Shown here: positions 47,205 through 57,288 of the stretch, piece by piece
Layout of the letters: every line of letters begins with the position of its first letter
Numbering within the stretch: position 1 is the first letter of the stretch
Made by a program: the position numbers and the translations under genes
From: Sulfurimonas autotrophica DSM 16294
GTDB taxonomy: Bacteria; Campylobacterota; Campylobacteria; Campylobacterales; Sulfurimonadaceae
Length of the DNA: 64,000 nucleotides
Reading direction: 5' to 3'
NCBI RefSeq assembly: GCF_000147355.1
Contig: NC_014506.1
Coordinates: 496,001-560,000 of the forward strand
The notes under the pieces: model-generated
Told to the model about the DNA's origin: nothing
Database searches by the model: none
Seen by the model: only the letters and a program-made list of their open reading frames with translations

Positions 47205-47755
47205 AAGGCAAGACCTTCAACGATTGCAGTTTTTTCCAAGTTTTTGATTTTTTTTTCAAGGGTGTCAACAGTATCCTCAGGTGAAATTTGTAATGATTTT
47301 TGCAAAATAATTTTTCCATCATCATAGTGCTCGTTTACTTCATGTATGGTTACACCGCTTTTGCTTTCATTATTTTTGATGACAGCTTCATGGACAAATC
47401 TCCCATACATACCGGCTCCGCCATATTTTGGCAGTAATGAAGGATGTGAATTGATGATTTTGAAGTTACATGTAAGTATAGAAGGAATTTTTTTCATATA
47501 GCCGGATAAAAAAATATATTCGCAATCGTGTTCTTTGAGTAGTTCATAAAGCGCATCATCGGGATTATTATGTGTTTTTGCATTGATGAGTTTACATGTA
47601 AGGTTGTAATCTTCTGCTTTTTGCAGTACTTTCGCCTCTGTATTGTTTGAGACGACAAGTGCAATGTTAAGAGGCAGAATTTTTTCATGTACAGCCTGCA
47701 TAATGGCATCAAGTCCGCTGCCGTTATGGGATGCAAGAACTGCTATACTTTTCAT
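47192..47755 (-). CDS. purN: Phosphoribosylglycinamide formyltransferase
   Basis: 187 residues. N-terminal IAVLASHNGSGLDAI, LSGYMKKIP, INSHPSLLPKYGG (catalytic His after Asn) and Asp in HYDDGKII. It formylates GAR in purine synthesis using 10-formyl-THF. The usual Asn-x-His triad is intact. Two TACATGTA sites lie in the gene. Confidence 0.93.
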   Translation of the reverse strand: MKSIAVLASHNGSGLDAIMQAVHEKILPLNIALVVSNNTEAKVLQKAEDYNLTCKLINAKTHNNPDDALYELLKEHDCEYIFLSGYMKKIPSILTCNFKIINSHPSLLPKYGGAGMYGRFVHEAVIKNNESKSGVTIHEVNEHYDDGKIILQKSLQISPEDTVDTLEKKIKNLEKTAIVEGLALCLK

Positions 47756-47758
47756 ATT

Positions 47759-48820
47759 TTATCTGATTTTGAGTGTAATAAGAGCCAGGATATTTGAGAG
47801 AATGGCAATAATCCAAAACCTGACAATGATTTTATTTTCCGCCCATTTTTTCATTTCAAAATGGTGATGAATCGGCGCCATTAAAAATACCCGTTTTTTT
47901 CGCAGTTTATAACTGCCTACCTGTAAAATTACAGAGAGTGTTTCTATAACGAATATAGAACCAATAAGCAGTAAAAGAATCTCACTTTTACTGATGATTG
48001 CCAAATAACCTAAAAATGCTCCGATAGTCAAAGAACCGCTGTCTCCCATAAAAACCTCTGCTGGATGGCAGTTGTACCATAAAAAGCCTGTTAATGCACC
48101 GACAAGCGCACTGGCAATTATGGCAACTTCACTCACTTCAAAATGAGGCATAAGCAGGTAAGAACTTATTTTGACGTTTCCGATAATGTATATAATGATG
48201 CTGAATGTTGAGAGTGCAACAATGGAAGGCACGGTTGCAAGGCCGTCAAGCCCGTCTGTCAAATTGACCGCATTGGATGTGGAGACAATGACTAAAATCC
48301 AAAGTAGTATGGCAAATGCACCCATATCAAGCAGAGGTGTTTTTAAAAATGGCACATACAAATCTGTGTTAAAGTCGGCAAAATAACATAAAAAACAGGC
48401 AATAATCAAAGCTGAAATGATTTGTAATGCAAGTTTTGTTCTTGCTTTAAACCCTGCTAGGTTTTCATTTTTTTTGATTTTCGCGAAATCATCCTGAAAC
48501 CCAATAAGTGCAAAAAGCATGAGTGTTAACAATCCACCGAGAGCGTAGGTATTGTTTAATCTAATTGTTAAAAGCGAGGCAATGAGCGTTGCACCGATAA
48601 ATATTACGCCTCCCATTGTAGGGGTAGAAATTTTTTCTTGGTGCCTCTCGGGTGCCCATTCATTTATAGGCTGTACACTCGATGTTTTTTGTGCCCATCG
48701 AATAAATTTCGGCATTAAATATAATGTGAGTGTCAAGGCAATAAAAAAAGCAATACCTGCACGGATAGTGATGTACCCTAAGATGTTGATGTCGAAAAAT
48801 TCATGTATAAAATATAGCAA
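47759..48820 (-). CDS. mraY: Phospho-N-acetylmuramoyl-pentapeptide transferase
   Basis: 353 residues, ten membrane helices. TPTMGGVIF, QDDFAKI (Asp-Asp), NAVNLTDGLDGLA, WYNCHPAEVFMGDSGSL and APIHHHFE are diagnostic. It makes lipid I at the inner membrane. I chose the TTG at 48820: AGGA lies 9 nt upstream, homologues start at the equivalent residue, and a -10 box TATACT (48874-48869) would put the transcript start at about 48862, so the ATG at 48865 could not be translated. Confidence 0.93.
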   Translation of the reverse strand: MLYFIHEFFDINILGYITIRAGIAFFIALTLTLYLMPKFIRWAQKTSSVQPINEWAPERHQEKISTPTMGGVIFIGATLIASLLTIRLNNTYALGGLLTLMLFALIGFQDDFAKIKKNENLAGFKARTKLALQIISALIIACFLCYFADFNTDLYVPFLKTPLLDMGAFAILLWILVIVSTSNAVNLTDGLDGLATVPSIVALSTFSIIIYIIGNVKISSYLLMPHFEVSEVAIIASALVGALTGFLWYNCHPAEVFMGDSGSLTIGAFLGYLAIISKSEILLLLIGSIFVIETLSVILQVGSYKLRKKRVFLMAPIHHHFEMKKWAENKIIVRFWIIAILSNILALITLKIR

Positions 48821-48910
48821 ATATTTGTCCTGATTTGAGTCTTGTTTGTTATTTAAAAGTGACATTATAGTATAATCACATAAACAAAATTAATTACCAT
48901 AGGAATAAAA

Positions 48911-50386
48911 TTGAGTAAAAAAGCAATTTTAGTCATTACAGACGGAATAGGGTATTGCTCCAAAACAGAACATAATGCATTTTATAATGCGAATAAACCT
49001 ACTTATGACAAACTTTTTAGTGAAGTGCCTCATGCTCTTATAGATACTTTTGGACTCAGTGTCGGGCTTCCCGAGGGACAGATGGGCAACTCCGAAGTCG
49101 GCCATATGAGTATAGGCAGCGGGCGTGTTTTGTATCAAGACTTAGTGAAAATTTCATTGGCACTGCAAGACGGCTCTTTAGAGCAAAATGAAGTTTTGCA
49201 AGATTTGTTTAAAAAATCGGACAGACTTCATCTTATAGGACTCATGAGTGATGGCGGTGTGCATTCACATATAGATCATTTTATGGGTATAGCAGATATA
49301 GCGGCAAAAAATGGTAAAACTGTTTTTCTTCATCTTATTACAGACGGAAGAGATGTCTCGCCTACTTCGGCACAAAAATATCTTGAGGAAGTAAGAAAAC
49401 ATGTCAATGAAAATGTCAAAATTGCTTCAATATCAGGACGTTTTTATGCAATGGACAGAGATAACCGCTGGGAGAGAATCAAACGGGCATATGATGCGAT
49501 TGTAAATGCCGAGCCTAAAACAGATATGACACCTGAATCCTACATAGGGCACTCTTATTCACTTGGCGAAACTGACGAATTTGTAGAACCGACCGCATTT
49601 AAAGATTATAATGGAATGCAAGAAGGGGACAGTGTACTTACTATAAATTTCAGAAGTGACAGAATGCGAGAGATGGTTAGAGCCATAGCAGATGAAAATT
49701 TCACAGAGTTTGAAAGACGTGTACAAGACGTAAATTTGGCAACAATTACAGAGTATGACAAAAGTTTTCCTTATCCTGTGATGTTTAGAAAAGACGTGCC
49801 TAAAAATACTTTGGCTGAAGTGATTGCAAATGCGGGTTTGAGACAGTTGCACACGGCAGAGACGGAAAAATACGCGCATGTAACTTTCTTTTTAAACGGC
49901 GGAATTGATGAGCCGTATGAAAATGAAACACGGGTATTGATTCCTTCACCAAATGTTAAAACATATGACATGAAACCTGAAATGAGTGCAAATGAAGTCT
50001 GTGAAGCTGTTTTAGAAGCAATGGATGCCGATTATGATTTTGTTGTTGTCAATTTTGCCAACGGAGATATGGTTGGACATACCGGTGATTTTGAAGCGGC
50101 AAAAAAAGCTGTTGAGGCTGTTGATGAGCAGTTGGGCAAAATATATGAAAAAGCAAAAGAAAAAGAATACGCTTTTGTGTTGACCAGCGACCATGGAAAC
50201 TGTGAAGAGATGCGTGATGAATACGACAATGTACTGACAAACCATACGGTTGGAAAAGTATGGTGTTTTGTGGATGCCAAGGGTGTGAAAAAAGTAAAAA
50301 CAGGCGGACTCAACAACATAGCTCCAACTGTTTTAAAACTGATGGAATTAGAAATTCCGGTAGAAATGGACGAAAGTTTAGTTTAG
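48911..50386 (+). CDS. gpmI: 2,3-bisphosphoglycerate-independent phosphoglycerate mutase
   Basis: 491 residues from a TTG with AGGA 8 nt upstream. Phospho-acceptor Ser in GQMGNSEVGHMSIG, metal sites in ITDGIGY, DGGVHSHIDH, NFANGDMVGHTG, TSDHGNCEEM and NHTVGKV. It interconverts 3- and 2-phosphoglycerate using manganese. mraY-gpmI-fabG is a conserved order in Campylobacter. Confidence 0.96.
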   Translation: MSKKAILVITDGIGYCSKTEHNAFYNANKPTYDKLFSEVPHALIDTFGLSVGLPEGQMGNSEVGHMSIGSGRVLYQDLVKISLALQDGSLEQNEVLQDLFKKSDRLHLIGLMSDGGVHSHIDHFMGIADIAAKNGKTVFLHLITDGRDVSPTSAQKYLEEVRKHVNENVKIASISGRFYAMDRDNRWERIKRAYDAIVNAEPKTDMTPESYIGHSYSLGETDEFVEPTAFKDYNGMQEGDSVLTINFRSDRMREMVRAIADENFTEFERRVQDVNLATITEYDKSFPYPVMFRKDVPKNTLAEVIANAGLRQLHTAETEKYAHVTFFLNGGIDEPYENETRVLIPSPNVKTYDMKPEMSANEVCEAVLEAMDADYDFVVVNFANGDMVGHTGDFEAAKKAVEAVDEQLGKIYEKAKEKEYAFVLTSDHGNCEEMRDEYDNVLTNHTVGKVWCFVDAKGVKKVKTGGLNNIAPTVLKLMELEIPVEMDESLV

Positions 50387-50387
50387 G

Positions 50388-50471
50388 TTTTTCGGAAGCA
50401 AGGTTTCAACCTTGCCTTTAGGCTTTCAAGATACACAGCCTAGGTTAAAACCTAGGTTCCGAAGAGCAAGC
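50388..50471. repeat. Modular palindromic intergenic repeat, copy 3 (long form)
   Basis: TTCGGAAGCAAGGTT (50391-50405), TC, AACCTTGC (50408-50415), then a 41-nt module (50416-50456) ending in the perfect hairpin CCTAGGTT-AA-AACCTAGG, then TTCCGAAGAGCAAGC. The outer TTCGGAA/TTCCGAA pair closes the structure. It lies in the gpmI-fabG gap. Confidence 0.85.
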
Positions 50472-50501
50472 AAGGGTATGAAAAAATTAAAGGAAATAGC
50501 A

Positions 50502-51248
50502 ATGAAATTTAGTGGAAAAAATGTTTTAGTAACAGGTGCAAGTAGAGGAATTGGTGCAGAAATAGCAAAGACTTTGGCTGGTTTTGACCTCAAAGTATGG
50601 ATAAATTACAGAAGTGGTGCAGCAGAGGCTGATGCAGTGAAAGAGACAATAGAAGCAAACGGAGGCAGTGCGGCAGTTATCGGCTTTGATGTAACAGATG
50701 AAGCGGCATTTATTGACGGGATTAAAACAATAGTAGATGCAGACGGGGAACTTTCATATCTGGTAAATAATGCGGGAATTACAAAGGATAAATTAGCTCT
50801 TCGTATGAAAACCCAAGATTTTATGGATGTTATCAATGCCAACCTGACATCTGCTTTTATCGGTTGTCGTGAATCTATGAAAGTAATGCGAAAGAAAAAA
50901 TTTGGTTCGGTTGTGAACATCGCTTCAATCGTAGGTGAAACAGGTAACGGCGGACAGACAAACTATGCAGCAAGTAAAGGCGGCGTTATTGCAATGACAA
51001 AAAGTTTTGCCATAGAAGCAGCAACAAGCGGTATACGTTATAACACTGTTACACCGGGATTTATTGCAACTGAAATGACAGAAGTACTGAGTGATGAGGT
51101 GAAAAAAAGTTTTACAGACAAAATTCCTATGAATCGTTTTGGTAATCCAAGTGAAGTTGCCGAGGCGACAGCTTTTTTACTTTCAGACCACGCAAGTTAT
51201 ATTACAGGTGAAACTTTGAAAGTAAACGGCGGAATGAACATGGCATAA
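50502..51248 (+). CDS. fabG: 3-oxoacyl-ACP reductase
   Basis: 248 residues. NADPH-binding [20 protein letters not shown], catalytic Ser/Tyr/Lys with [16 protein letters not shown], and a C-terminal [15 protein letters not shown]. It reduces beta-ketoacyl-ACP. The ATG at 50502 follows AAAGGAAA and gives the usual 248-residue length; longer in-frame starts run back into the palindromic repeat. Confidence 0.96.
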   Translation: MKFSGKNVLVTGASRGIGAEIAKTLAGFDLKVWINYRSGAAEADAVKETIEANGGSAAVIGFDVTDEAAFIDGIKTIVDADGELSYLVNNAGITKDKLALRMKTQDFMDVINANLTSAFIGCRESMKVMRKKKFGSVVNIASIVGETGNGGQTNYAASKGGVIAMTKSFAIEAATSGIRYNTVTPGFIATEMTEVLSDEVKKSFTDKIPMNRFGNPSEVAEATAFLLSDHASYITGETLKVNGGMNMA

Positions 51249-51270
51249 ATGTTATCTAAGATATTTATGC

Positions 51271-51276
51271 TATAAT
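51271..51276 (+). promoter_or_regulatory. -10 box of acpP
   Basis: Extended -10 TTATGCTATAAT (hexamer 51271-51276) with about 27 nt of leader carrying AGGAG before the ATG at 51310. acpP therefore has its own promoter within the fatty-acid cluster. Confidence 0.65.
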
Positions 51277-51309
51277 TACAGGATTTTAAACTTAAAAACA
51301 GGAGCTATA

Positions 51310-51537
51310 ATGGCACTTTTAGATGATATTAAAGAAGTAGTAGTTGAGCAATTAAGCGTTAACCCAGATGAAGTAAAACCGGATTCAAAATTCGTAGAAG
51401 ATTTAGGTGCAGATAGCCTTGACGTTGTAGAATTAGTAATGGCTCTTGAAGAAAAATTCGACATCGAAATTCCTGATGATGAAGCTGAAAAGATTCAAAC
51501 AGTTCAAGATGTTGTAAACTATATCGAAAACAAATAG
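51310..51537 (+). CDS. acpP: Acyl carrier protein
   Basis: 75 residues, acidic. Phosphopantetheine site Ser36 in [16 protein letters not shown]. It carries the growing acyl chain for FabG, FabF, FabI and PlsX, all encoded in this window. It lies between fabG and fabF with its own promoter. Distinct from the ACP at 44875-45117, which has DSFDFL. Confidence 0.97.
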   Translation: MALLDDIKEVVVEQLSVNPDEVKPDSKFVEDLGADSLDVVELVMALEEKFDIEIPDDEAEKIQTVQDVVNYIENK

Positions 51538-51652
51538 TCAGTTTTTAACTTGTAAAAGAGGAATTCTTGCCTCTTTTACAAGTAAATATTTTTAATAGTT
51601 AATTGCTGTATTGATTTTTAAAAGTATTTTATTATTTTATGGAGAATATTTA

Positions 51653-52870
51653 ATGAGAAGAGTAGTAGTAACAGGTCTAGGAATGATAAATTCAGTGGGT
51701 CATGATAAAGAGAGTTCTTTTAAAGCAATGTGTGATGGTGAGTGTGGAATAGATACTATTACTATATTTGACCCTGAAAAATTCAGCGTAAAAATTGCCG
51801 GAGAAGTAAAAGATTTTGATCCTGCAACGGTTATGCCTCCTAAAGAAGTGAAAAAAGCAGACAGATTTATTCATCTTGGACTTAAAGCTGCTGAGGAAGC
51901 AATGGCAGATGCTGCACTTCCTGAAGATACGGACATGGAAAGATTTGGAATTAGTGCAGGTTCAGGAATTGGTGGTCTTCCATCAATTGAGAAAAACTCT
52001 GTTATTTTAGACACACGTGGACCTAGAAGAATTTCTCCATTTTTTATTCCCGGAGCGCTTGTAAATATGCTAGGTGGATTTGTTTCAATCGCACATGGAA
52101 CAAAAGGTCCTAACCTTTCAAGTGTAACGGCATGTGCAGCAGGAACACATGCAATCAGTGAAGCAGTAAAAACTATTATATGTAATGGTGCAGATAAAAT
52201 GTTAGTTGTTTCTGCAGAATCTGCAATAACAGGTGTTGGTGTAGGTGGATTTGCTGCAATGAAAGCACTTTCTACAAGAAATGATGACCCTAAACATGCA
52301 TCTCGTCCTTTTGATGCTGACCGTGATGGTTTTGTTATGGGAGAAGGTGCTGGAGCATTGATACTTGAAGAGTATGAAGATGCAGTTGCACGTGGTGCGA
52401 AAATATATGGAGAAATAATCGGTTTTGGTGAAAGTGGCGATGCAAATCACATTACTACACCATCACTTGATGGTCCAGCGCGCGCTATGAAAGCTGCATA
52501 TAAAATGGCAGGCGAACCTAAGCTTGATTATGTAAATGCTCACGGAACTTCTACCCCTGTAAATGATAAGAATGAGACATTAGCGCTTAAAGAGCTTCTT
52601 GGCTCAAAAGAGAAATGCCCTCCAATGAGTTCTATAAAAGGTCAACTAGGACATTGTCTTGGTGCAGCAGGAAGTATAGAAGCTGTTACATGTTTAATGG
52701 CAATGAGAGATGGAATTATTCCTCCGACAATTAATTATGAGACACCTGATGAAAACTGTGATTTAGACTATGTAACAGAGGGTGCTAGAAAAGCAGACTT
52801 AAATATTGTTATGAGTAACTCATTTGGTTTTGGCGGAACAAACGGCGTTCTTATATTCAAAAAAATCTAA
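51653..52870 (+). CDS. fabF: Beta-ketoacyl-ACP synthase II
   Basis: 405 residues. Catalytic Cys in VTACAAGTH, His in NAHGTSTPVND and His in KGQLGHCLGAAG. It elongates acyl-ACP with malonyl-ACP. The ATG at 51653, after GGAGAATATTTA, gives the canonical MRRVVVTGLGM start. accA follows 16 nt later. Confidence 0.96.
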   Translation: MRRVVVTGLGMINSVGHDKESSFKAMCDGECGIDTITIFDPEKFSVKIAGEVKDFDPATVMPPKEVKKADRFIHLGLKAAEEAMADAALPEDTDMERFGISAGSGIGGLPSIEKNSVILDTRGPRRISPFFIPGALVNMLGGFVSIAHGTKGPNLSSVTACAAGTHAISEAVKTIICNGADKMLVVSAESAITGVGVGGFAAMKALSTRNDDPKHASRPFDADRDGFVMGEGAGALILEEYEDAVARGAKIYGEIIGFGESGDANHITTPSLDGPARAMKAAYKMAGEPKLDYVNAHGTSTPVNDKNETLALKELLGSKEKCPPMSSIKGQLGHCLGAAGSIEAVTCLMAMRDGIIPPTINYETPDENCDLDYVTEGARKADLNIVMSNSFGFGGTNGVLIFKKI

Positions 52871-52886
52871 TTGATAAGGATTTAAT

Positions 52887-53822
52887 TTGGCTACATACTT
52901 AGACTTTGAATATAAAATAAAATTTATTCAAGAAGACATAATTTCTGCACAAGTTCGCCATGATCAGGGCGCTGTTGAAGAGTTAAAAAAGAAGCTGGAT
53001 AAAGAAGTTGCAAAGATTTATAAAAATCTTTCTGATTTTCAAAAGCTTCAACTTGCACGTCATCTTGATCGTCCTTACGCACTTGATTATATTAATCTCA
53101 TTATGAGAGATAAGTATGAAATTCACGGAGACAGACACTTTCGTGATGATGCTGCCATTATCTGCTATATTGGCTATATCGGCGATGAAAAAGTTATGGT
53201 TATCGGCGAGCAAAAAGGGCGTGGAACTAAAAATAAGCTCAAGCGAAATTTTGGTATGCCGCATCCTGAAGGTTATAGAAAAGCATTACGTGCTGCAAAA
53301 TTAGCCGAGAAATTTAATTTGCCACTTTTGATGCTTATAGACACACCGGGTGCATACCCTGGAATAGGTGCAGAAGAGAGAAATCAAAGTGAGGCAATTG
53401 CAAGAAATCTACTGGAATTTGCAGAATTGAAAACACCTACTGTTTCTGTGGTTATTGGAGAAGGGGGTTCAGGTGGTGCACTTGCTATCGGTGTAGCTGA
53501 TAAATTTGCTATGATGCGATATTCTATATTTAGCGTTATTTCTCCTGAGGGCTGTGCAGCAATTCTTTGGAATAATCCTAAAAAAGTGGAAACTGCTACC
53601 AATGCGCTTAAGATCACCAGTGCAGATTTAAAAGAGCTTGATTTAATTGATGATATTATTGATGAGCCTTTGATCGGCGCACACAGAGAAAAAGAAAAAG
53701 CGGCAGAAGTTCTTAAAGACTACTTTTTAGAAGAAGTAAGCAAACTCAAAGCAATGAGTGATGAAGAAAGAATGGACACTCGTTATGCTAAACTGACAAA
53801 GCCAGGGGCTTTTAAAGAGTAG
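52887..53822 (+). CDS. accA: Acetyl-CoA carboxylase carboxyltransferase subunit alpha
   Basis: 311 residues from a TTG with AAGGA 7 nt upstream. [49 protein letters not shown] and [21 protein letters not shown] are diagnostic. With AccD it transfers CO2 from biotin to acetyl-CoA to make malonyl-CoA. Last gene of the fabG-acpP-fabF-accA series. Confidence 0.96.
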   Translation: MATYLDFEYKIKFIQEDIISAQVRHDQGAVEELKKKLDKEVAKIYKNLSDFQKLQLARHLDRPYALDYINLIMRDKYEIHGDRHFRDDAAIICYIGYIGDEKVMVIGEQKGRGTKNKLKRNFGMPHPEGYRKALRAAKLAEKFNLPLLMLIDTPGAYPGIGAEERNQSEAIARNLLEFAELKTPTVSVVIGEGGSGGALAIGVADKFAMMRYSIFSVISPEGCAAILWNNPKKVETATNALKITSADLKELDLIDDIIDEPLIGAHREKEKAAEVLKDYFLEEVSKLKAMSDEERMDTRYAKLTKPGAFKE

Positions 53823-53824
53823 TT

Positions 53825-54634
53825 TTACTGCCCTTTTTCCTCTTGTTTCACCTCTAAAAGCGGGTCGAATTTTGGACGCTTCAGACGCGGTGCTTCTTTA
53901 GAAAACTTTATAAGATCCTCCACCGTTTTTATATTCTCATCCAAATTATCCAGACTCAACAAAAATAATCCATAGGTAGTGATAACATCGCTCATCGCTC
54001 TGTGATGTCGTGCTTTTGGATTTAGTTTAAGTGTTTCATTTAAATATGAAAGTGCATATCTGTAAGATACAACCGTGCGCTCAGCTAAAGCGAGAGAGCA
54101 GAGACTCCTGTTTAAAAGCGGCTCCAAACCGATTTTTTGCAGGCTTTTAGATATAAAACTATAATCAAACTTGACATCATGGGCAACAAATACGGCATTG
54201 CCTAAAAAGAGTTTAAAACGTATAAGTACATCTTTGAGCTGTGGAGCATTTGTTGTGTCATCAGCAGCTATACCGGTAATCTCAGTGATATGAGGATTAA
54301 TTTCTTTTGTATGGACTAACGATTCAAATCTATCGATGATCTGTCCGTTTTTTACTTTTACCGCAGCAAGCTCAATAATCTGGTGTTTTTCTATTTTTGA
54401 ACCGTTTGTCTCAATGTCGACTATGCAAAATTCTGCTTCCTGGATAGGAATGAATTTTGTATCAAAGTAATAATATCCCTGATGTCTGATTACATGTAAA
54501 CCTTGGGCTCTCCACAGTTCTATGGAGAGTTCCAACTCCTCAGTAAGTTGTTCTTTGAGTGTTTTTAAAGAGAGTCCGCGTGAAGAGAGACGTGAAATGC
54601 TCTTTGCATCGAGATTAAAATCATTAGCAAGCAT
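53825..54634 (-). CDS. DnaQ-family 3'-5' exonuclease
   Basis: 269 residues. About 60 N-terminal residues with helical character precede a DEDDh exonuclease domain: FCIVDIETNG (Exo I), HDVKFDYSFISKSL (Exo II) and HHRAMSD (Exo III, His-x4-Asp). Similar genes in Campylobacter and Helicobacter are named dnaQ (DNA polymerase III epsilon). The extra N-terminal domain means that proofreading versus another exonuclease role is not certain. It overlaps trpF by 11 nt and converges on accA. Confidence 0.87.
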   Translation of the reverse strand: MLANDFNLDAKSISRLSSRGLSLKTLKEQLTEELELSIELWRAQGLHVIRHQGYYYFDTKFIPIQEAEFCIVDIETNGSKIEKHQIIELAAVKVKNGQIIDRFESLVHTKEINPHITEITGIAADDTTNAPQLKDVLIRFKLFLGNAVFVAHDVKFDYSFISKSLQKIGLEPLLNRSLCSLALAERTVVSYRYALSYLNETLKLNPKARHHRAMSDVITTYGLFLLSLDNLDENIKTVEDLIKFSKEAPRLKRPKFDPLLEVKQEEKGQ

Positions 54635-55208
54635 TTTGTATAAACTCTTTTACTTTTTTTGCATCTTTTTTACCGTGTGATATTTCAACGCCGCTGCTGA
54701 CATCAAAAGCATAAAAACCGTACTTTTTTAATGCGGTAATATTTTGCGGATTGAGTCCGCCGGCAAGAATTATTTTGGAGCAGTTAATACCCTCAAACCA
54801 TTCTGTATTTATTTGCTTGCCTGCGCCGCCATAAGCTTCGCAGTAAGCATCAACAAGTCTGTATTCATCAGAGTATTTAAGTATATCTTCTTTTTTTTGT
54901 GCACGTATTACTTTGATGTGAGGAATTTCAAGCGCATCATAAAATGCTGTATCTGCATCAAAATGAATTTGGGCAAGTGTGGCACCGACATCTTTACATG
55001 TAGCATTGACCGTTTGTGCATCTACATTGACGAATAAAGCCACTTTTTCAATAAAGGGAGGCAGTTTTTGAATAATCTTTTTGGCCTGCAAAGGTGTTAG
55101 ATAGCGCGGTGATTTTTCATAAAATACAAATCCAAGAGCATCAGCTCCGGCATCTATTGCCATTATTGCATCTTCATAAGAGGTAATGCCGCAGATTTTT
55201 GTACGCAT
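54624..55208 (-). CDS. trpF: Phosphoribosylanthranilate isomerase
   Basis: 194 residues. KICGITSYEDAIMAIDAGADALGFVFYEKSPRY-type start, catalytic Cys in KICG and Asp in ...VDAYCEAYGG, ILAGGLNPQNI and FDVSSGVE. It carries out the third step of tryptophan synthesis. Its ATG shares a base with the rpe stop (TAATG). Confidence 0.94.
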   Translation of the reverse strand: MRTKICGITSYEDAIMAIDAGADALGFVFYEKSPRYLTPLQAKKIIQKLPPFIEKVALFVNVDAQTVNATCKDVGATLAQIHFDADTAFYDALEIPHIKVIRAQKKEDILKYSDEYRLVDAYCEAYGGAGKQINTEWFEGINCSKIILAGGLNPQNITALKKYGFYAFDVSSGVEISHGKKDAKKVKEFIQNAC

Positions 55209-55849
55209 TATATTTGCAGACTCTTTATAGCTTTAGCTCTGTCTTCATGTTTAAAAACATAACTGCCTGCAACTACAACATCAACACCGGCTTCTTTGAG
55301 TGCATGGATGTTTTTATCACTAACACCGCCGTCTACTTGAATAAGACACTCAGGATTGAGTCTTTTTCTCATCTCATTGAGTTTTTTTGCTTTTGGAAGT
55401 ACAGACTCAATAAATGTCTGTCCTCCAAAACCAGGATTGACACTCATAAGCAGAACCATATCCAAATCTTCAAGAATGTATTCAAGTTCTTCGGGAATTG
55501 TGTTAGGATTGAGAACAATACATGGTTTTATACCAAGTGAGCGGATTTTTTGAATCAGTCTGTGGGGATGTTTTTCTTCTTCTATATGAAAAGAGATATA
55601 TTGCGGTTTTAAAGGAGCAAACAGCTCTACAAAAAATGTGTTGTTCTCTACCATTAGGTGAATATCAAGCGGTTTTGTAGCAGCTTTGGCTATTGCGGAG
55701 ACAACAACGGGACCTATGGTAAGATTGGGTACAAAATGACCATCCATTATATCCACATGGACTAAATCACATCCCGCGTCACATATTTCTTGTACATCAC
55801 GTGCCAAATTTCCAAAGTCTGCTGAGAGAATACTAGGAGCTACTTGCAT
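55208..55849 (-). CDS. rpe: Ribulose-phosphate 3-epimerase
   Basis: 213 residues. APSILSADFGNLARDV, metal-binding HVDIMDGHFVPNLTIGP, DIHLMVEN, MSVNPGFGGQ and QVDGGVSDKN. It interconverts ribulose-5-P and xylulose-5-P in the pentose phosphate pathway. Coupled to trpF; the rpe/dnaQ neighbourhood is conserved in H. pylori. Confidence 0.96.
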   Translation of the reverse strand: MQVAPSILSADFGNLARDVQEICDAGCDLVHVDIMDGHFVPNLTIGPVVVSAIAKAATKPLDIHLMVENNTFFVELFAPLKPQYISFHIEEEKHPHRLIQKIRSLGIKPCIVLNPNTIPEELEYILEDLDMVLLMSVNPGFGGQTFIESVLPKAKKLNEMRKRLNPECLIQVDGGVSDKNIHALKEAGVDVVVAGSYVFKHEDRAKAIKSLQI

Positions 55850-55893
55850 TACATTCCTTTAAGTTATTGTGAAATTATAATCTAGAGTAGCTT

Positions 55894-57288
55894 TTATCTT
55901 GTTAAGAAAAATAAAAACTTATCATTGTCAAATGATAAATCAACTTGTACACCCTTTTTGTCCTCTGCTACTTCTAAGAGTCCGTCGACATCATGGTAGG
56001 TCCTAGGGAGTGTAATATCCACACGGATATGTTCGTCGGCCAAGAGTGTTTTGACCTTTCCTCCAACAATATTGACAAGTTCGGCAAGCGTATCAAGTAT
56101 CATCTCTTTATCATCAGTACTTTCGCCTATAAGCAGTTCACATGCTTTTTTTGCTATGCCAAGAGGAAAAACAAGCATTACCATACCGTCAATATCACCA
56201 TAAAAACCTATAGAACTTGCTATCTTGTCATTTTTATCGGCAATTTCAATTTTATCAACTTTTGCAGCATCTTTAGTCGCCTTTGAGTTAGTCATCATCT
56301 CTATGGTTGCTACAGTCGCGTCAATAAAGTTTGGTAACTCTGTTACAAGGACTTTATTCAGAGCCCGTTTATTTTTTCCTGAAGCGGCACTGCTGGCACC
56401 AAGTTCATCCAAAAGTTTTTTATTTTGCAAAATATCATCCATCTGGTCAAAAAACATCATACCGGCATCTTCAAGTGTTTCTTTAAAAGAGATAGGAGTT
56501 TTGCTAAATGACATACCTACAAAACAGATCGTTGCATTATACTCTGCAGAAGAAGATGCGAGTTTGGAGAAAAAGTTCAATGCATGAATATTCATACTGA
56601 CAACTTTATAGGCATCGAAAATAAAGAGTCTAAAACCTACATTTAATGAATTGTTATGATAAGCAATATTAAAAGTACTGCCTATTTCGGCATCTAAAAA
56701 AGAAGATACTGTATAAATAATGGCATTACCTGTTACTCTTGTTGCAACTTTTTGCCCCATTTGCCCAAGAAATGTATTTTCAATGATGACATCATAAGCA
56801 TCTTTTACTTCTGCTTTTTGCAAAAATTCTTCTTCGGTTTGCGCAACTATAGGATTGTGTCCATTATCATGCAGTTCTATTGCGAGTGCTGCTCTTTGTG
56901 ATTTGTCTTCACTGTAAAGCAGAACATTTTTATTTTTTTCTTTAAAACTTGAAGAAAAAAGAGATGCAATTTTTTGTGTTTGAAAAAGTGAAAAACTTAA
57001 ATCATCATCATAAAACTTTTTAAAAGCATCGTATTTTTTTTTGTCATAATCGCAAAAGCCTACGACAATATGGTTCGCAGTCCTTATTTTTTGAAACATT
57101 TTTACAAAGGTGTCAAGACCGTTTCTATTAAAGAAAATTACTTTTTTAAGTGAAACCAGAATCATAGAAGCATTACTTTTGACAGTTACATCAATATCTT
57201 CAATACTCAGGAGTGCAGCACTTGAAGTGCCGTCCAAAAATCCTTGAGGATGAAATACTCCGATACCGTCTTTAATTACCGCTCTCAT
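55894..57288 (-). CDS. Multi-domain protein with pseudo-receiver and CheX-like phosphatase domain
   Basis: 464 residues. About 1-100 resembles a STAS-like fold. About 120-200 looks like a receiver with acidic ED (127-128), but DVIIENTF puts Asn171 where the phospho-acceptor Asp stands. The last ~150 residues match CheC/CheX/FliY-type phosphatases, with the catalytic E-x2-N pattern at Glu403 and Asn406 in ELVNIVGGKVK. A role in dephosphorylating a CheY-like protein is inferred. It overlaps the upstream HDOD gene by 4 nt. Confidence 0.7.
   Translation of the reverse strand: MRAVIKDGIGVFHPQGFLDGTSSAALLSIEDIDVTVKSNASMILVSLKKVIFFNRNGLDTFVKMFQKIRTANHIVVGFCDYDKKKYDAFKKFYDDDLSFSLFQTQKIASLFSSSFKEKNKNVLLYSEDKSQRAALAIELHDNGHNPIVAQTEEEFLQKAEVKDAYDVIIENTFLGQMGQKVATRVTGNAIIYTVSSFLDAEIGSTFNIAYHNNSLNVGFRLFIFDAYKVVSMNIHALNFFSKLASSSAEYNATICFVGMSFSKTPISFKETLEDAGMMFFDQMDDILQNKKLLDELGASSAASGKNKRALNKVLVTELPNFIDATVATIEMMTNSKATKDAAKVDKIEIADKNDKIASSIGFYGDIDGMVMLVFPLGIAKKACELLIGESTDDKEMILDTLAELVNIVGGKVKTLLADEHIRVDITLPRTYHDVDGLLEVAEDKKGVQVDLSFDNDKFLFFLTR

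Noticed and set aside
54744-55037. 97-residue plus-strand ORF over trpF
   Set aside because: Antisense to a well-conserved gene with intact catalytic residues; no ribosome-binding site.
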